Assembly (NCBI GenBank): GCA_026169815.1
Contig: JAPFDT010000012.1
Span: 168,981-232,980, forward strand
DNA from: Pseudogracilibacillus sp.
Lineage (GTDB): Bacteria; Bacillota; Bacilli; Bacillales; Amphibacillaceae
Reading direction: 5' to 3'
Length of the DNA stretch: 64,000 nucleotides
The notes under the pieces were generated by a model that saw only the letters and a program-made list of their open reading frames with translations, was not told where the DNA came from and made no database searches. The position numbers and the translations under genes were made by a program. Positions 28,789 to 39,624 of the stretch are shown here, in pieces. Numbering within the stretch: the first letter of the stretch is position 1; every line of letters begins with the position of its first letter.

Positions 28789-31105
28789 CTTTATCCCCCA
28801 CCAAAGCATGTTCTAACACTTCGTCTAAATGCTTCACAGGTATGAAAGTTAAATCTTCCAATACACTTTCAGGAATATCGTCAATATCCCGTTCGTTTTC
28901 AGCTGGAATAATAATCGTTGTTATACCTGCTCGATGTGCACTTAATGCTTTTTCCTTTAATCCACCAATTGGTAAAACACGTCCTCTTAATGTAATTTCC
29001 CCAGTCATACCAACATCTTTTCTAACCGCACGTTCTGTCAGAGCAGATACTAACGCTGTCGCCATCGTTATTCCTGCTGATGGACCGTCTTTCGGAGTAG
29101 CACCTTCTGGTACGTGAATATGAATATCATATTTCTCATAAAACTTTGGATCAATATTGAGCTCATCTGTACGAGAACGAATATAACTAAATGCTGCTTG
29201 CGCCGATTCTTGCATGACATCGCCCAGCTTACCAGTTAACTTTAAATCTCCTTTACCTTGGTAATGTGTCACTTCAATTGAAAGTGTGTCACCACCAACA
29301 GCAGTATAAGCAAGGCCTGTAGCTGCACCAACTTGATCTTCTTGTTCCATCATGCCATAGCGATATAATGGTTTACCTAACAACTCTTCTACGCGTTTTT
29401 CCGTCACAATAACACGCTTCTGTTCTTGAGCAATAATAATTTTGGCAGCTTTTCTACATAATGTCGCAACAGTTCGTTCTAACCCACGAACACCAGCTTC
29501 ACGTGTATATCTGCGGATTACTTTTAATAAAGCTTCATCACGAATTTGAAGGCCACCTTTTGTTAGACCATTTTCTTCTAATTGTTTTGGAATTAAATGT
29601 TCTTTTGCGATGTGAAGCTTTTCTTGTTCTGTATAACCTGCAATTGAAATTAATTCCATTCGATCTAATAGTGGTCCAGGAATATTATTAACATAGTTCG
29701 CTGTTGCTACAAAAAGCACATTCGATAAATCATATGTCTCTTCAATATAGTGGTCACTGAAATTATGATTCTGTTCAGGGTCTAACACTTCTAACATCGC
29801 AGAAGCTGGGTCACCCCTAAAATCATTCGCCATTTTATCAATTTCATCTAATAAAAAGACTGGATTTACTGTTTCAGCACGTTTCATTCCTTGAATAATT
29901 CGACCTGGCATTGCTCCGATATAAGTACGGCGATGTCCTCTAATTTCTGCTTCATCACGTACCCCACCTAAAGAAATACGGACGAATTTCCGACCAATAG
30001 AGCGAGCAATTGATTTTGCTAATGAAGTTTTTCCAACTCCTGGAGGACCAACTAAACATAAAATAGGTCCTTTTATGGAGTTCGTTAACTTTTGAACAGC
30101 TAAATATTCTAAAATACGTTCTTTCACTTTGTCTAAACCGTAATGATCAGCATCTAAAATTTTCTCTGCTTGATCAATTTCGATTGTATCTTCTGTTGTT
30201 TCGTTCCATGGCAAATCAATTAACCAGTCTAAATAGTTACGAATGACTGAGCTTTCTGCTGAACTTTGTGGTACTCGTTCAAAACGATCGAGTTCTTTTA
30301 ATGCCATTTCTTCTACATTTTCGGGCATATCACGTTCTAATAATTTTTCACGTAATTGTCCAACTTCTGTTAACTTACCATCAGTTTCGCCTAATTCTTT
30401 TTGAATAGCTTTCATTTGTTCACGTAGATAGTATTCTTTCTGTGTTTGTTCCATCGATGTCTGGACACGTTTACCTATTTTCTTTTCCAAATTAAGCACT
30501 TTTTTCTCATTGGATAAAATGTTTAATAGATGTTTCATCCGCTCTATCACATCATCAAATTCTAAAATCTTCTGTTTTGCTTTAATTTTTATCGGTAAAT
30601 GAGAAGCAATCATAAATGTAAGTCTACTTGGATCTTCTATATCAGCAACTGTTGCTGACGTATCTTTTTTATTTTTACGTGTTAATTTTATGTATTGTTC
30701 AAATTGAGTTATTAATTGACGCATTAATGCTTCTTCTTCGTATGCGTCGCCTCGTTTTTCTGTTATTTTTTTATATGTGACTTCATATTGTTTATCCTTA
30801 TCAACGTATTCAATAATTTCAACCCGTTCTAAACCTTCTACTAATACACGAATTGTTCCATTTGGTAATTTTAACATTTGATTAATTTTTGCTAATGTTC
30901 CAATTCGATATATTTCTTCAGGTTTAGGGTCTTCAACGGCAACCTCTTTTTGTGATGTTAAGATAATTGTTTGGTCACCCATCATAGCCGCTTCTAAGGA
31001 GGCAATTGATTTTTCTCTTCCTACATCTAAATGTAAGACTACAGTAGGATATACAAGAATTCCACGTAGTGCTAGAAGAGGTGATGTCAACTTTTCATTT
31101 GTCAT
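28775..31105 (-). CDS. lonA: ATP-dependent protease Lon (LonA)
   Basis: Soluble AAA+ protease that degrades misfolded and regulatory proteins. The 776-residue chain has the N-terminal substrate domain, a coiled region, Walker [14 protein letters not shown], Walker [11 protein letters not shown], and the C-terminal serine-lysine protease domain with the catalytic serine in PKDGPSAG and the lysine in [14 protein letters not shown]. Length is that of B. subtilis LonA. No lonB lies between it and clpX. GGAGGAATG just precedes the start. Confidence 0.96.
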   Translation of the reverse strand: MTNEKLTSPLLALRGILVYPTVVLHLDVGREKSIASLEAAMMGDQTIILTSQKEVAVEDPKPEEIYRIGTLAKINQMLKLPNGTIRVLVEGLERVEIIEYVDKDKQYEVTYKKITEKRGDAYEEEALMRQLITQFEQYIKLTRKNKKDTSATVADIEDPSRLTFMIASHLPIKIKAKQKILEFDDVIERMKHLLNILSNEKKVLNLEKKIGKRVQTSMEQTQKEYYLREQMKAIQKELGETDGKLTEVGQLREKLLERDMPENVEEMALKELDRFERVPQSSAESSVIRNYLDWLIDLPWNETTEDTIEIDQAEKILDADHYGLDKVKERILEYLAVQKLTNSIKGPILCLVGPPGVGKTSLAKSIARSIGRKFVRISLGGVRDEAEIRGHRRTYIGAMPGRIIQGMKRAETVNPVFLLDEIDKMANDFRGDPASAMLEVLDPEQNHNFSDHYIEETYDLSNVLFVATANYVNNIPGPLLDRMELISIAGYTEQEKLHIAKEHLIPKQLEENGLTKGGLQIRDEALLKVIRRYTREAGVRGLERTVATLCRKAAKIIIAQEQKRVIVTEKRVEELLGKPLYRYGMMEQEDQVGAATGLAYTAVGGDTLSIEVTHYQGKGDLKLTGKLGDVMQESAQAAFSYIRSRTDELNIDPKFYEKYDIHIHVPEGATPKDGPSAGITMATALVSALTERAVRKDVGMTGEITLRGRVLPIGGLKEKALSAHRAGITTIIIPAENERDIDDIPESVLEDLTFIPVKHLDEVLEHALVGDKDESK

Positions 31106-31189
31106 TTGTCATTCCTCCAAAAAAATCCTTTTCCAATCTCATATGTATAACTATAGCTTTCCCGTTAAATAAAGCAAATAAACAGTAAA

Positions 31190-31268
31190 AGAAAAGACTG
31201 ACAACGAAAATACATACTCCTTCATCATCTATAATGAAGGAGTAAGATAACGATGAATCAGTCTTTTC
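31190..31268 (-). terminator. Nested hairpins between clpX and lonA
   Basis: On the minus strand downstream of clpX an outer repeat (AAAAGACTGA with TCAGTCTTTT) encloses an inner 11-bp hairpin (TACTCCTTCAT at 31215-31225 with ATGAAGGAGTA at 31234-31244). This is likely the clpX terminator. I saw no clear CtsR-type operator in the remaining bases before lonA. Confidence 0.65.
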
Positions 31269-31287
31269 TCATATTATTTCTGTTTTA

Positions 31288-32565
31288 TTATGCACTTTCT
31301 TTAGGAAATTTCTTTTTTCCTTCTTCAATTGTACCGTCTGTGTAAACTAATGTTGGTCCAACGTCTTCACTAATCACTGATTCTTTCGTAATAACACATT
31401 TTTCAATATCATCACGTGACGGTAAATCAAACATTACTTCTAACATAATATTTTCAATGATAGAACGTAAACCACGTGCACCAGTTTTTCTTGCCATTGC
31501 TTCTTTGGCAATCTCTACTAATGCCTCATCTTCAAACTCTAATTCTACATCATCCATTTGTGATAATTTCTTATATTGTTTAACAAGTGCATTTTTCGGT
31601 GTTGTTAAAATTTCGATTAACGTATCTTCATCTAATGGTTGTAAACTAGTAATAACAGGTAAACGACCAATAAATTCTGGAATTAAACCGTAATTTAATA
31701 AGTCTTCAGGTAATACTTTCTCTAGTAATTGACCAACTTCATAATCTTCATGTTCTTGATCATCACCGAATCCAATTACACGTTTACCTAGACGACGTTT
31801 GATGTCTTGATCAATACCATCGAAAGCTCCTCCAACGATAAAGAGAATATTCGCTGTATCAATTTGAATAAACTCTTGATGAGGATGTTTTCTTCCGCCT
31901 TGTGGTGGTACGCTCGCAACAGTTCCTTCTAAAATCTTTAGAAGTGCTTGTTGTACCCCTTCACCTGAAACATCACGAGTAATCGATGGGTTTTCAGATT
32001 TTCTAGCTACTTTATCAATTTCGTCAATATAGATGATCCCTTTTTCTGCACGATCAACATCATAGTCAGCAGCTTGAATTAATTTTAATAAAATATTTTC
32101 AACGTCTTCTCCGACATAACCTGCTTCTGTTAATGACGTTGCATCAGCAATCGCAAATGGTACATTAATAATACGCGCTAATGTTTGCGCTAATAATGTT
32201 TTACCACTTCCTGTAGGTCCAATCATCGCAATGTTACTTTTTGATAGTTCTACATCATCACTCGTTTTAGGTGAATTTACACGTTTATAATGGTTATAAA
32301 CAGCTACAGATAAGCTCTTCTTCGCTTGTTCTTGTCCGATTACATAATCATCGAGAATATCACAAATTTCTCTTGGTTTAGGAATTTCTTCGATTTCAAC
32401 ATCTTCTTCCATACCAATTTCTTCTTCGACAATTTCCGTACATAAAACAAGACACTCATCACATATATATACACCTGGTCCTGCGACCAATTTACGAACA
32501 GATTCTTGATCTTTTCCACAAAAAGAACATTTTAGTTTTCCTTTTTCATCATTGAATTTAAACAT
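31288..32565 (-). CDS. clpX: ATP-dependent Clp protease ATP-binding subunit ClpX
   Basis: Hexameric unfoldase that feeds ClpP. The 425-residue protein has the N-terminal zinc finger (CSFCGKDQ and CDECLVLC), Walker [12 protein letters not shown], the pore loop GYVGEDVE, Walker [10 protein letters not shown], and an IGF-type ClpP-docking loop (RVIGFGDD). Length is standard. The ATG follows an AGGGGTGAA site. tig-clpX-lonA-ysxC order is kept. Confidence 0.97.
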   Translation of the reverse strand: MFKFNDEKGKLKCSFCGKDQESVRKLVAGPGVYICDECLVLCTEIVEEEIGMEEDVEIEEIPKPREICDILDDYVIGQEQAKKSLSVAVYNHYKRVNSPKTSDDVELSKSNIAMIGPTGSGKTLLAQTLARIINVPFAIADATSLTEAGYVGEDVENILLKLIQAADYDVDRAEKGIIYIDEIDKVARKSENPSITRDVSGEGVQQALLKILEGTVASVPPQGGRKHPHQEFIQIDTANILFIVGGAFDGIDQDIKRRLGKRVIGFGDDQEHEDYEVGQLLEKVLPEDLLNYGLIPEFIGRLPVITSLQPLDEDTLIEILTTPKNALVKQYKKLSQMDDVELEFEDEALVEIAKEAMARKTGARGLRSIIENIMLEVMFDLPSRDDIEKCVITKESVISEDVGPTLVYTDGTIEEGKKKFPKESA

Positions 32566-32779
32566 TCATTTCACCCCTAGATGTTTAACTTTTCATTAAA
32601 CTTCAATCTTATAGCAATCATATCAGATACATTTTGGAAAATAAAACAATTAACACTATATAGATTTTTCTTCCAACATATGATATCTAATTTTTGTTCT
32701 TTAGACACACAATGATAGCTTATTCATGTTTTTTCATTATATGTAAACAAAGTAAAAATATACTTTTCTACATATGAGA

Positions 32780-32817
32780 AAAAAACAAGGTGCTTCTTTC
32801 ATGGTGCACCTTGTTTT
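32780..32817 (-). terminator. Terminator after tig
   Basis: AAAACAAGGTGC pairs with GCACCTTGTTTT around a 12-base loop, within A-run and T-run flanks, 17 bases beyond the tig stop. The rest of the 270-base gap to clpX is AT-rich and shows no other feature. Confidence 0.85.
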
Positions 32818-32834
32818 TTGTCTGTTTTCTTCTA

Positions 32835-34127
32835 TTATACAGCTTTACTTTCTTCTACAAGATAGTTAATCGCTTTTTTAATCTTTAAATCTTCTTTTAA
32901 TACATCTGGATTGCCGCCTAACATGCCAAGAATTTGTTCTTTTTCCATACTGTACATCTCAGCCATTTCTGTTAGTTCTGCATCGATATCTTCCTCAGAC
33001 ACTTCTAATTCTTCTACTTCAAGAATTGCTTCTAACGTTAAGTTTGTCTTAACACGCATGAAAGCATCTTCTTTCATTTGTTCTTTTAGCTGTTCTTCTG
33101 TTTGACCAGAGAACTGGAAGTATTGCTCTAATGCCATACCTTGCATTTGTAGACGTTGTTCAAATTCTTGCATCATTTGATTTAACTCTGTGTCTACCAT
33201 TGCTTCTGGAATATCTACTTCTGCACCTTCTGTTACTTGCTTGATTAGTGCTTCACGTTTATTATTATCGATTTCTTGTTCTTTTTGCTTTAATAGCTCA
33301 TCTTTTTTCTTTTCTTTTAATTCGTCTAACGTTTCTACTTCCTCATCAACGTCTTTAGCGAATTCATCATCTAACTCAGGAATTTCTTTTTCTTTAATTT
33401 CATGAATTTTCACTTGGAAAATTGCATCTTTACCTGCAAGCTCTTCAGCATGATAATCTTCAGGGAATTCGATAGGAACTTCTACATCTTCACCTGATGC
33501 TTTGCCAACTAGTTGTTCTTCAAATCCAGGAATGAATTGACCTGAACCAATTTCTAGTGGATGATTTTCACCTTTTCCACCTTCAAAAGCTTCTCCGTCT
33601 AAAAATCCTTCAAAGTCGATAACTGCTGTATTACCTTCTTCAACAGTTCCTTCTTCTTTAATAACTAATTCTGCTTGATTTTCTTGTAGTGTTTTTAATG
33701 CTTCTTCTACTTCTTCGTCAGTAATAGTAGCCGTTTCCTCTTCTACTTCTAACCCTTTGTATTCACCTAAAGTAACTTCAGGCTTAACTGTTACTTCACA
33801 TACAAATACTAAGTCTTTCCCTTTTTCAATTTCTTCAATATCAACTTGTGGTTGATCAACTGGGAAAATATTTGTCTGATCAATTGCTTCACCATATGCA
33901 GTTGGTAAAATATAATCTACTGCATCCTGGTACAATGATTCAACACCGAAACGCTGTTCGAAAATCGGACGAGGTACTTTACCTTTTCTAAACCCTGGTA
34001 AGTCCACATCTTTTACTACCTTTTTGAATGCTTCATCTAATGCTTGATCAAATTGATCAGCTGAAACTGTAATCGTTAAAATTCCTTCATTTCCTTCTTT
34101 TTTCTCCCAATTAGCTGTAATCGCCAT
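32835..34127 (-). CDS. tig: Trigger factor
   Basis: Ribosome-bound chaperone and prolyl isomerase. The 430-residue protein has the ribosome-docking signature [17 protein letters not shown] in its N-domain, an FKBP-type isomerase domain (about 160-245) and the long acidic helical C-domain. I use the ATG at 34127 ([15 protein letters not shown]) 6 bases after GGAGGGA; five upstream codons in frame would place the start before that site. Confidence 0.96.
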   Translation of the reverse strand: MAITANWEKKEGNEGILTITVSADQFDQALDEAFKKVVKDVDLPGFRKGKVPRPIFEQRFGVESLYQDAVDYILPTAYGEAIDQTNIFPVDQPQVDIEEIEKGKDLVFVCEVTVKPEVTLGEYKGLEVEEETATITDEEVEEALKTLQENQAELVIKEEGTVEEGNTAVIDFEGFLDGEAFEGGKGENHPLEIGSGQFIPGFEEQLVGKASGEDVEVPIEFPEDYHAEELAGKDAIFQVKIHEIKEKEIPELDDEFAKDVDEEVETLDELKEKKKDELLKQKEQEIDNNKREALIKQVTEGAEVDIPEAMVDTELNQMMQEFEQRLQMQGMALEQYFQFSGQTEEQLKEQMKEDAFMRVKTNLTLEAILEVEELEVSEEDIDAELTEMAEMYSMEKEQILGMLGGNPDVLKEDLKIKKAINYLVEESKAV

Positions 34128-34248
34128 ATTGATTCCCTCCAACTTCTATTTAACAAAATATTACTTTAATTTTTAAGTATGTTTATTAGCAACATAAATT
34201 CAACCATTAAAGTATAACACATTCATAGCAGCTTTCAAATAAATCACT

Positions 34249-35211
34249 TTATATTATTGAATTTACAATGCTATTATATAATTCTAAACATGTTTCTATA
34301 TTATAAATGTGGGTGGCTGTTTCATCATCTACTTGTTTCATTTGCATAATAGATGATAAATGTTTTTTTCCTACTATTACAAAAGCTTCTCTTATAGAAG
34401 CAATGTCTGTTAAGTCTTTTTGAAAAGGATACATTACATACACATATTGTTTAATCAACTCTTCCATTATTTCAAATAAAGATGGATTGCTTTGTTCAAT
34501 ATGTTCGATTGATTGTCTTAATTCATTTACTAAATTTGCTTCATCAGAATAAACTAACTCATTCGGTATAACAGTCACTTCTTTACCGAATTTCTCTATA
34601 GTTATTTCCTCTTTATATTGATGGTAGATATATAACTCTAACAATTTTGTTTTAATAACTGGATGTACTTTAGTATCATTTAAATAGGTCAGAAATGTTG
34701 GATTTGTATGTACGTAAGAAAAGTGTGTTTTTTCTAATAGAAACCATGCTTTTTGATGTGCACCTTGTTTTATAGCATTATGTAAATCTGTTAATGTCTT
34801 ATCATGCGATACTTTATTTTGTTCATCAATGATCGATAATATTGCAACTATTTGTTGTCTAGAAGTTTTATCTAAATCTAATTGTAATAACTCCCGAATG
34901 TATAACGCTGTTTTCAAATAGTCTTCCTCTTCTAACATAATAGCAATCGCAAATTCAGCAATAAAAAACTGTTCTTCCCCTGTATAATATTCGGAAAATT
35001 CCTTAGCATATTCTACCGCATCTTTTACTTGGTCATTATTTCGTAAACTAATCAAATAATTCCAATGTAATTCAAAAGAAGTAATACCAAATATAAATAG
35101 CTTTTCATATAAATTAATTGCTTCTTCGTAATCTCCAGATAAAAAAGCGTCATTAGCTTCTTCAATTAAATTCTCTTTTGAGATGGAAGGAAACAAAATA
35201 ACTTTCTTCAT
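34249..35211 (-). CDS. TPR-like helical protein (YsoA-like)
   Basis: 320-residue, mostly helical protein with tetratricopeptide-like pairs at the N-terminus (LIEEANDAFLSGDYEEAINLYEKLF and the following repeats). Position upstream of tig is that of B. subtilis ysoA, also a TPR-type protein, but I cannot confirm orthology by eye. No catalytic motif or signal peptide. Function unknown; a protein-protein adaptor is the natural reading. The ATG at 35211 follows GAGGGA. Confidence 0.65.
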   Translation of the reverse strand: MKKVILFPSISKENLIEEANDAFLSGDYEEAINLYEKLFIFGITSFELHWNYLISLRNNDQVKDAVEYAKEFSEYYTGEEQFFIAEFAIAIMLEEEDYLKTALYIRELLQLDLDKTSRQQIVAILSIIDEQNKVSHDKTLTDLHNAIKQGAHQKAWFLLEKTHFSYVHTNPTFLTYLNDTKVHPVIKTKLLELYIYHQYKEEITIEKFGKEVTVIPNELVYSDEANLVNELRQSIEHIEQSNPSLFEIMEELIKQYVYVMYPFQKDLTDIASIREAFVIVGKKHLSSIMQMKQVDDETATHIYNIETCLELYNSIVNSII

Positions 35212-35403
35212 ACAAATCCCTCTTTTCACCATACCTATTCGTATGTAAAACTTACCGAAAACGGTATTATAATTCCTAGGATAATACTACCATCTAAATG
35301 ATTTCCTTACAACTATCATTTGTTAAGTTATCCCTATTTAATAACATTTCATCAAATATTGTTAAACTGATATTGTAATTTCTGTAATATATTGTAAAAT
35401 GAA

Positions 35404-35419
35404 TGTAAGCGCTTTTACA
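35404..35419 (+). promoter_or_regulatory. cre-like operator (CcpA site) upstream of the DJ-1 family gene
   Basis: TGTAAGCGCTTTTACA is a near-palindrome close to the cre consensus (TGNAANCGNWNNCW), centred about 33 bases before the start codon. It lies between any promoter and the ribosome site AGGAGGA, a position that would give catabolite repression by roadblock. Inferred from sequence only. Confidence 0.55.
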
Positions 35420-35444
35420 CGATGTAAATTAGGAGGATAAATAA

Positions 35445-35996
35445 ATGACGAAAAAAGTATTAATTTTAATTGGAGATGCTGTTGAATCGTTGGAAATCTA
35501 TTATCCGTATTATCGTTGTTTAGAACAAGGTTATGAACCTGTCATTGCTGCAAGTAGTGTGAAAAAAATTCATACTGTCGTCCATGACTTTACAGATTGG
35601 GAAACATATACAGAAAAGCCGGGTTATTTAATCGATGCCCATATCGCTTTTGAAGATGTTAAACCAGAGGAATATGATGGACTTATCATTCCAGGTGGAC
35701 GCTCACCTGAACATGTTAGGATGAATGAACACGTTCCTTCTATTGTAAGTTACTTTTTTGAAACGAATAAACCAGTTGCCTCAGTTTGTCACGGGAGTTT
35801 AGTGTTAACAATGGTACCTGAACATATTAAGGGGAAAGAAATGACTGCCTATATTGCCTGTAAACCTGAAGTAGAAGCCGCGGGTAGTACGTATATTCAT
35901 GAAGACTTACACGAAGATGGCAATTTAGTATCAGGACATGCTTGGCCAGACTTACCAGGATTAATGAAAATGTTTATTGCGAAGTTGGAAGAGTAA
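35445..35996 (+). CDS. DJ-1/PfpI family protein
   Basis: 183-residue class I glutamine-amidotransferase-like protein of the DJ-1/PfpI family, whose members include deglycases, chaperones and proteases. It shows KKVLILIGDAVESLE, the IIPGGRSPEHVR loop and the nucleophile-elbow cysteine in ASVCHGSLVL. Substrate unknown. Single gene with a good AGGAGGA site, a cre-like operator upstream and its own terminator. Confidence 0.87.
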   Translation: MTKKVLILIGDAVESLEIYYPYYRCLEQGYEPVIAASSVKKIHTVVHDFTDWETYTEKPGYLIDAHIAFEDVKPEEYDGLIIPGGRSPEHVRMNEHVPSIVSYFFETNKPVASVCHGSLVLTMVPEHIKGKEMTAYIACKPEVEAAGSTYIHEDLHEDGNLVSGHAWPDLPGLMKMFIAKLEE

Positions 35997-36012
35997 TATA
36001 TTTATTCTTAAA

Positions 36013-36049
36013 AAAGCACGCATCAGAATATAATGGTGATGCGTGCTTT
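36013..36049. terminator. Bidirectional terminator between the DJ-1 and nitroreductase genes
   Basis: AAAGCACGCATCA pairs exactly with TGATGCGTGCTTT (13 bp, 11-base loop). It lies between convergent genes, with an A-run on the left side. Confidence 0.88.
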
Positions 36050-36056
36050 AGATATG

Positions 36057-36785
36057 TTATTTTTTCAAATAACCTTTTGATTGAACAAATTCCTGTAAAT
36101 GCGGACGTTTCTCAACAGATAGAAATTCGCGCATCGTTTCACTCCATGTAAAATCTTTTCGATTATTCGTTCGCTTTTTATAATAAGCTCGTGTCACTTT
36201 ATCATATGCTTCTAATTGTGCTTCATATTTCTCACTATCATAACTATCTTCATGAACAATCGCTTCGACCGGCAATCTTGGTTTTACTTCATTTGTTTTT
36301 ACTGGCACACCTACTGTCATCCCAAACAATGGAATAACGTGTTCAGGTAACTCGAATAACTCACTAATTTCTTGTGGATTATTTCTCACCCCACCAATAT
36401 AACAAACACCATACCCTTTCGACTCTGCTGCTAATGCAAAATTTTGCCCAAATAATGCTGTATCAACTGTTGCTACTGTAAAATTTTCTAAATTACCTTC
36501 AACCATTTTTTCTCCGTGCTTTTCCACTGCTTGATTAGCACGTTGTAAATCTGCACAGAATATTAATGAAAGTGCAGCAGTTGAAAATTGGAAAGCATTT
36601 CGAGATAATTCTCCAAGTTGTTCTTTCTTTTCTTCATCTTTCACTTGGATTACCGAATATGCTTGGACAAAATTTGAACTCGCGGCATGTTGAGCTGCTG
36701 CAATCAATTCATGGAAAACGTCATCTGAAATCGATTCATCTGTGTACCTTCTCACCGTAGTATGTGACTTCATTACATCTAACAT
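36057..36785 (-). CDS. NAD(P)H-dependent flavin oxidoreductase of the nitroreductase family (NfrA/NfsA-like)
   Basis: FMN enzyme reducing quinones, nitro compounds or flavins. The 242-residue protein has the FMN-binding start HTTVRRYTDESISDD, HAASSNFVQAYSVIQV, the YGVCYIGGVRNNP loop and the long C-terminal extension of the NfsA/NfrA subgroup. Single gene, convergent with the DJ-1 gene. Exact substrate cannot be read. Confidence 0.87.
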   Translation of the reverse strand: MLDVMKSHTTVRRYTDESISDDVFHELIAAAQHAASSNFVQAYSVIQVKDEEKKEQLGELSRNAFQFSTAALSLIFCADLQRANQAVEKHGEKMVEGNLENFTVATVDTALFGQNFALAAESKGYGVCYIGGVRNNPQEISELFELPEHVIPLFGMTVGVPVKTNEVKPRLPVEAIVHEDSYDSEKYEAQLEAYDKVTRAYYKKRTNNRKDFTWSETMREFLSVEKRPHLQEFVQSKGYLKK

Positions 36786-36882
36786 ATTATCCCATCCTAT
36801 TATCTATACTTTACTACGATAATTTTATCACACGTCTCATAAGTAGGACAACGAATGAACGCTTACACTATTGTCATAAAAA

Positions 36883-36919
36883 ATTCCTGAAGCAAGATTT
36901 TAAATCTCACTTCAGGAAT
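36883..36919 (-). terminator. Terminator after the TRAP operon
   Basis: Long imperfect inverted repeat (ATTCCTGAAGCAAGATTT with TAAATCTCACTTCAGGAAT) 27 bases beyond the permease stop, followed on the minus strand by a T-run. Confidence 0.85.
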
Positions 36920-36945
36920 ATATACCAATATATGTTTTTAAAATA

Positions 36946-39003
36946 TCACACTGCTTGTTGTGCACGCTCCAGATCTTTTTCCTTTTTATTCCGTATAAAT
37001 TGAAAAACTAACATGGTAATAAAGACAACGAATCCAACAATATCGGTATAGCCACCTGGATAAATTAATAATAATCCTGTTATAACAGCAATTATTCTAA
37101 TAATTACATTTAACGATGTGTACCAGTAACCTATCATTCCAGCACCTATCGCAATCATTCCCATCAGAGCTGTAGCTAAAATAAGTATTAATTCACCAAA
37201 ATTCGTATCAATCATCAATAATGCAGGTTCTAATACGAACATATACGGAATAATAAATGCAGCAATCGCTAACTTTGAAGCATTTACCCCGGTTCGAATT
37301 GGATCTCCTCTGGATATCCCGGTCGCAGCAAAGGCTGCCAACGCTACAGGAGGCGTAATATCTGCGACAATACCAAAGTAAAATACAAACATATGACCAG
37401 CTAAAACTGGAATCGCAACTGGTAATAAATCATTTAACGCTAATATCGCCGGTAACGCAATCGTTGACGTTATAATGTAGTTCGCTGTTGTCGGTGAGCC
37501 CATTCCAATAATTAGTGAAGTTATCATCGTAAAGAAGAGCGTAAGCATTAGTTGCATTTGTGTGTTTGCCGCTAAATTCCCTGCCATACTTACCAATCCA
37601 TTTCCTAACTTTAATCCTAATCCAGTTTTTGTTACAACTCCAACAATTATTCCCGCACATGCTGTAGCAGCTGCAACTCCTAAAGCTGTTCGAGCACCTG
37701 ACGTTAAGGCATCAATGAATTTTTTCAAATTGATTCTTGTTTCTTTTAAAAACATACTTACTACCACAGTAGATAAAATACCTAATAAAGCTGTTCGCTC
37801 AATACTGAAACCTTTAAATAATAGGTAAACAATAAATACAATAGGAAACAATAAATGAATCTTTTTTAAAACAACTTTTACTTTCGGAATTTTATCTTTA
37901 GGTAAGCCATGTAATCCCTTTCGTTTCGCTTCAAAATGCGTCATGATCCAAATACCAGCAAAATATAAAATCGCTGGAATAAGCGCTGCTTTAGCAATAT
38001 TCCAATACGTTTCACCAGCAAACTCTACCATTAAAAATGCTGCAGCTCCCATAACAGGAGGCATAATTTGACCACCAGTTGATGCAGCCGCTTCTACAGC
38101 CCCAGCAAAATTCCGATGATAGCCTAATCGTTTCATCATTGGAATAGTATAAGATCCTGTTGTGACAGTATTTGCAACAGAACTTCCTGAGATCGTCCCT
38201 TGTAAAGCACTTGAGAAGATGGCTACTTTTGCTGGTCCACCTACACGTTTTCCTGCAATCGTAATCGCTAAATCATTAAAATAATTACCAACACCAGTTT
38301 GCACTAGAAAGGATCCAAATAATAAGAATAAAAAGATATACGTAGAAGAAACTTGTAACGGAGTACCTAATATTCCTTCCGTTGTGAAAAACATTGAATC
38401 CACTAGTTGTGCCAATGTTAATCCCCTGTGACCTAACATCCCTGGCATGTAGGGACCAAAATATGCGTAAATTAAAAACAAGGAAGCGATAATTGTAATA
38501 GGAATACCGACTGCTCTTCTTGACGCTTCTAGTACAAGCAATATCGCAATACTTCCGACCACGACTTGTTCTGTCGTAATCGTTCCAATTTGTTGTACTA
38601 ACGTATCATAATAAACCGGCCAATATGCACTAATAACAATCGATAATAAAATTAAGACAATATCATACCAAGGAATTGAATCTCTCGATGTCGTTTTTCG
38701 TGCTGGAAATAGTAAAAAGATTAATGTTAAGGCAAACCCTAAGTGTACAGTACGTTGAATGTAAGCTGTGTACTGACCAAATATACCTGTATATAATTGA
38801 AACAATGAAAAAGATAATAATAAAATAAATACAATTGCCGCTGTTTTCCCGCGAACATTTCGAGTATTCGACTCAGTATCAAACTTCTTTAATAACTCTG
38901 CTTGTTCTTCTTCCGTTAACTCTCTAGTTTCATTACTTTCTTCTTCAACTGACTCACTTAATGTCTGCTCTTTTCCCTTATCATGACTTTTTGAGTCACT
39001 CAT
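36946..39003 (-). CDS. TRAP transporter permease, fused small and large membrane subunits (TAXI type)
   Basis: Membrane part of a sodium- or proton-coupled uptake system fed by the TAXI binding protein upstream. The 685-residue protein has an acidic cytoplasmic N-terminus of about 50 residues, about four helices equivalent to DctQ, then the DctM-like body with motifs such as GSVANTVTTGSYTIPMMKR, STGGQIMPPVMGAAAFLMVE and the mirrored MGSPTTANYII and DITPPVALAAFAATG. Fused 4TM/12TM permeases are the rule with TAXI receptors. It overlaps the DUF1850 gene by 8 bases. Substrate unknown; characterised relatives carry glutamate or 2-oxoglutarate. Confidence 0.92.
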   Translation of the reverse strand: MSDSKSHDKGKEQTLSESVEEESNETRELTEEEQAELLKKFDTESNTRNVRGKTAAIVFILLLSFSLFQLYTGIFGQYTAYIQRTVHLGFALTLIFLLFPARKTTSRDSIPWYDIVLILLSIVISAYWPVYYDTLVQQIGTITTEQVVVGSIAILLVLEASRRAVGIPITIIASLFLIYAYFGPYMPGMLGHRGLTLAQLVDSMFFTTEGILGTPLQVSSTYIFLFLLFGSFLVQTGVGNYFNDLAITIAGKRVGGPAKVAIFSSALQGTISGSSVANTVTTGSYTIPMMKRLGYHRNFAGAVEAAASTGGQIMPPVMGAAAFLMVEFAGETYWNIAKAALIPAILYFAGIWIMTHFEAKRKGLHGLPKDKIPKVKVVLKKIHLLFPIVFIVYLLFKGFSIERTALLGILSTVVVSMFLKETRINLKKFIDALTSGARTALGVAAATACAGIIVGVVTKTGLGLKLGNGLVSMAGNLAANTQMQLMLTLFFTMITSLIIGMGSPTTANYIITSTIALPAILALNDLLPVAIPVLAGHMFVFYFGIVADITPPVALAAFAATGISRGDPIRTGVNASKLAIAAFIIPYMFVLEPALLMIDTNFGELILILATALMGMIAIGAGMIGYWYTSLNVIIRIIAVITGLLLIYPGGYTDIVGFVVFITMLVFQFIRNKKEKDLERAQQAV

Positions 39004-39526
39004 GTATCTTCACCTCTTTCCACATATCTAAAAGTGTAATCTTTGCTACTTTTAATATGAAAGTTTCCCCTGGTGCTATATAATCATTGATGAATACTTC
39101 GTGTAATTCTTCTCCTTGTAGTTGCCATCTAAATCGATGTTCAGAGACTGTTTTCCCATTGCGAATATGTAGCGTATCAAATATATTATTTATCTGTGTT
39201 AAATGGTAAAATCCGTCCTTATATTCGATTACTTCATGTTCTTCCACTTCTGATGGCATGCCTATCCCAAACTGGCTGAAAATCATTTCATATTGCTTTA
39301 TTTTTCCTTCAGTTATTATTTCATATTTTTCCGTCACATCTGTTAAATGTATCGAATGAACAAAAACTATTTGAAATGTATCCTCTATTTTTAACGGACG
39401 ATAAGCAATCATTTCGTCTGTTGTATCATCGTAAAAACCGAGTACAGTTATAATTGGAAGTTTCACAACGAGAAGAATTAATAATAAAGTAATAACTATA
39501 AAACTAATCAAACGTCTACTTATCAT
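38996..39526 (-). CDS. DUF1850 protein of the TAXI-TRAP operon
   Basis: 176-residue protein with one N-terminal membrane helix (FIVITLLLILLVVKLPIITVL) and an outside beta-rich domain (EDTFQIVFVHSIHLTDVTEKYEI). DUF1850 proteins regularly sit between TAXI receptors and fused permeases and are thought to be accessory; the mechanism is unknown. It overlaps the permease start by 8 bases. Confidence 0.85.
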   Translation of the reverse strand: MISRRLISFIVITLLLILLVVKLPIITVLGFYDDTTDEMIAYRPLKIEDTFQIVFVHSIHLTDVTEKYEIITEGKIKQYEMIFSQFGIGMPSEVEEHEVIEYKDGFYHLTQINNIFDTLHIRNGKTVSEHRFRWQLQGEELHEVFINDYIAPGETFILKVAKITLLDMWKEVKIHE

Positions 39527-39552
39527 ATAATCAACCTTTAAATGAAGGAAAA

Positions 39553-39592
39553 GACCGGTCTTCCCTTGTCATTTACGAGGTATCTACCGGTC
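39553..39592 (-). terminator. Hairpin between the TAXI receptor and DUF1850 genes
   Basis: GACCGGT at 39553-39559 pairs with ACCGGTC at 39586-39592; on the minus strand the stem is followed by TTTTCC. A leaky terminator or mRNA-stabilising hairpin here would give more binding protein than permease, as is usual for such operons. Stem is only 7 bp with a 26-base loop. Confidence 0.45.
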
Positions 39593-39624
39593 GATTATTT
39601 TATTTCTTTATCTCAATCTACTTC

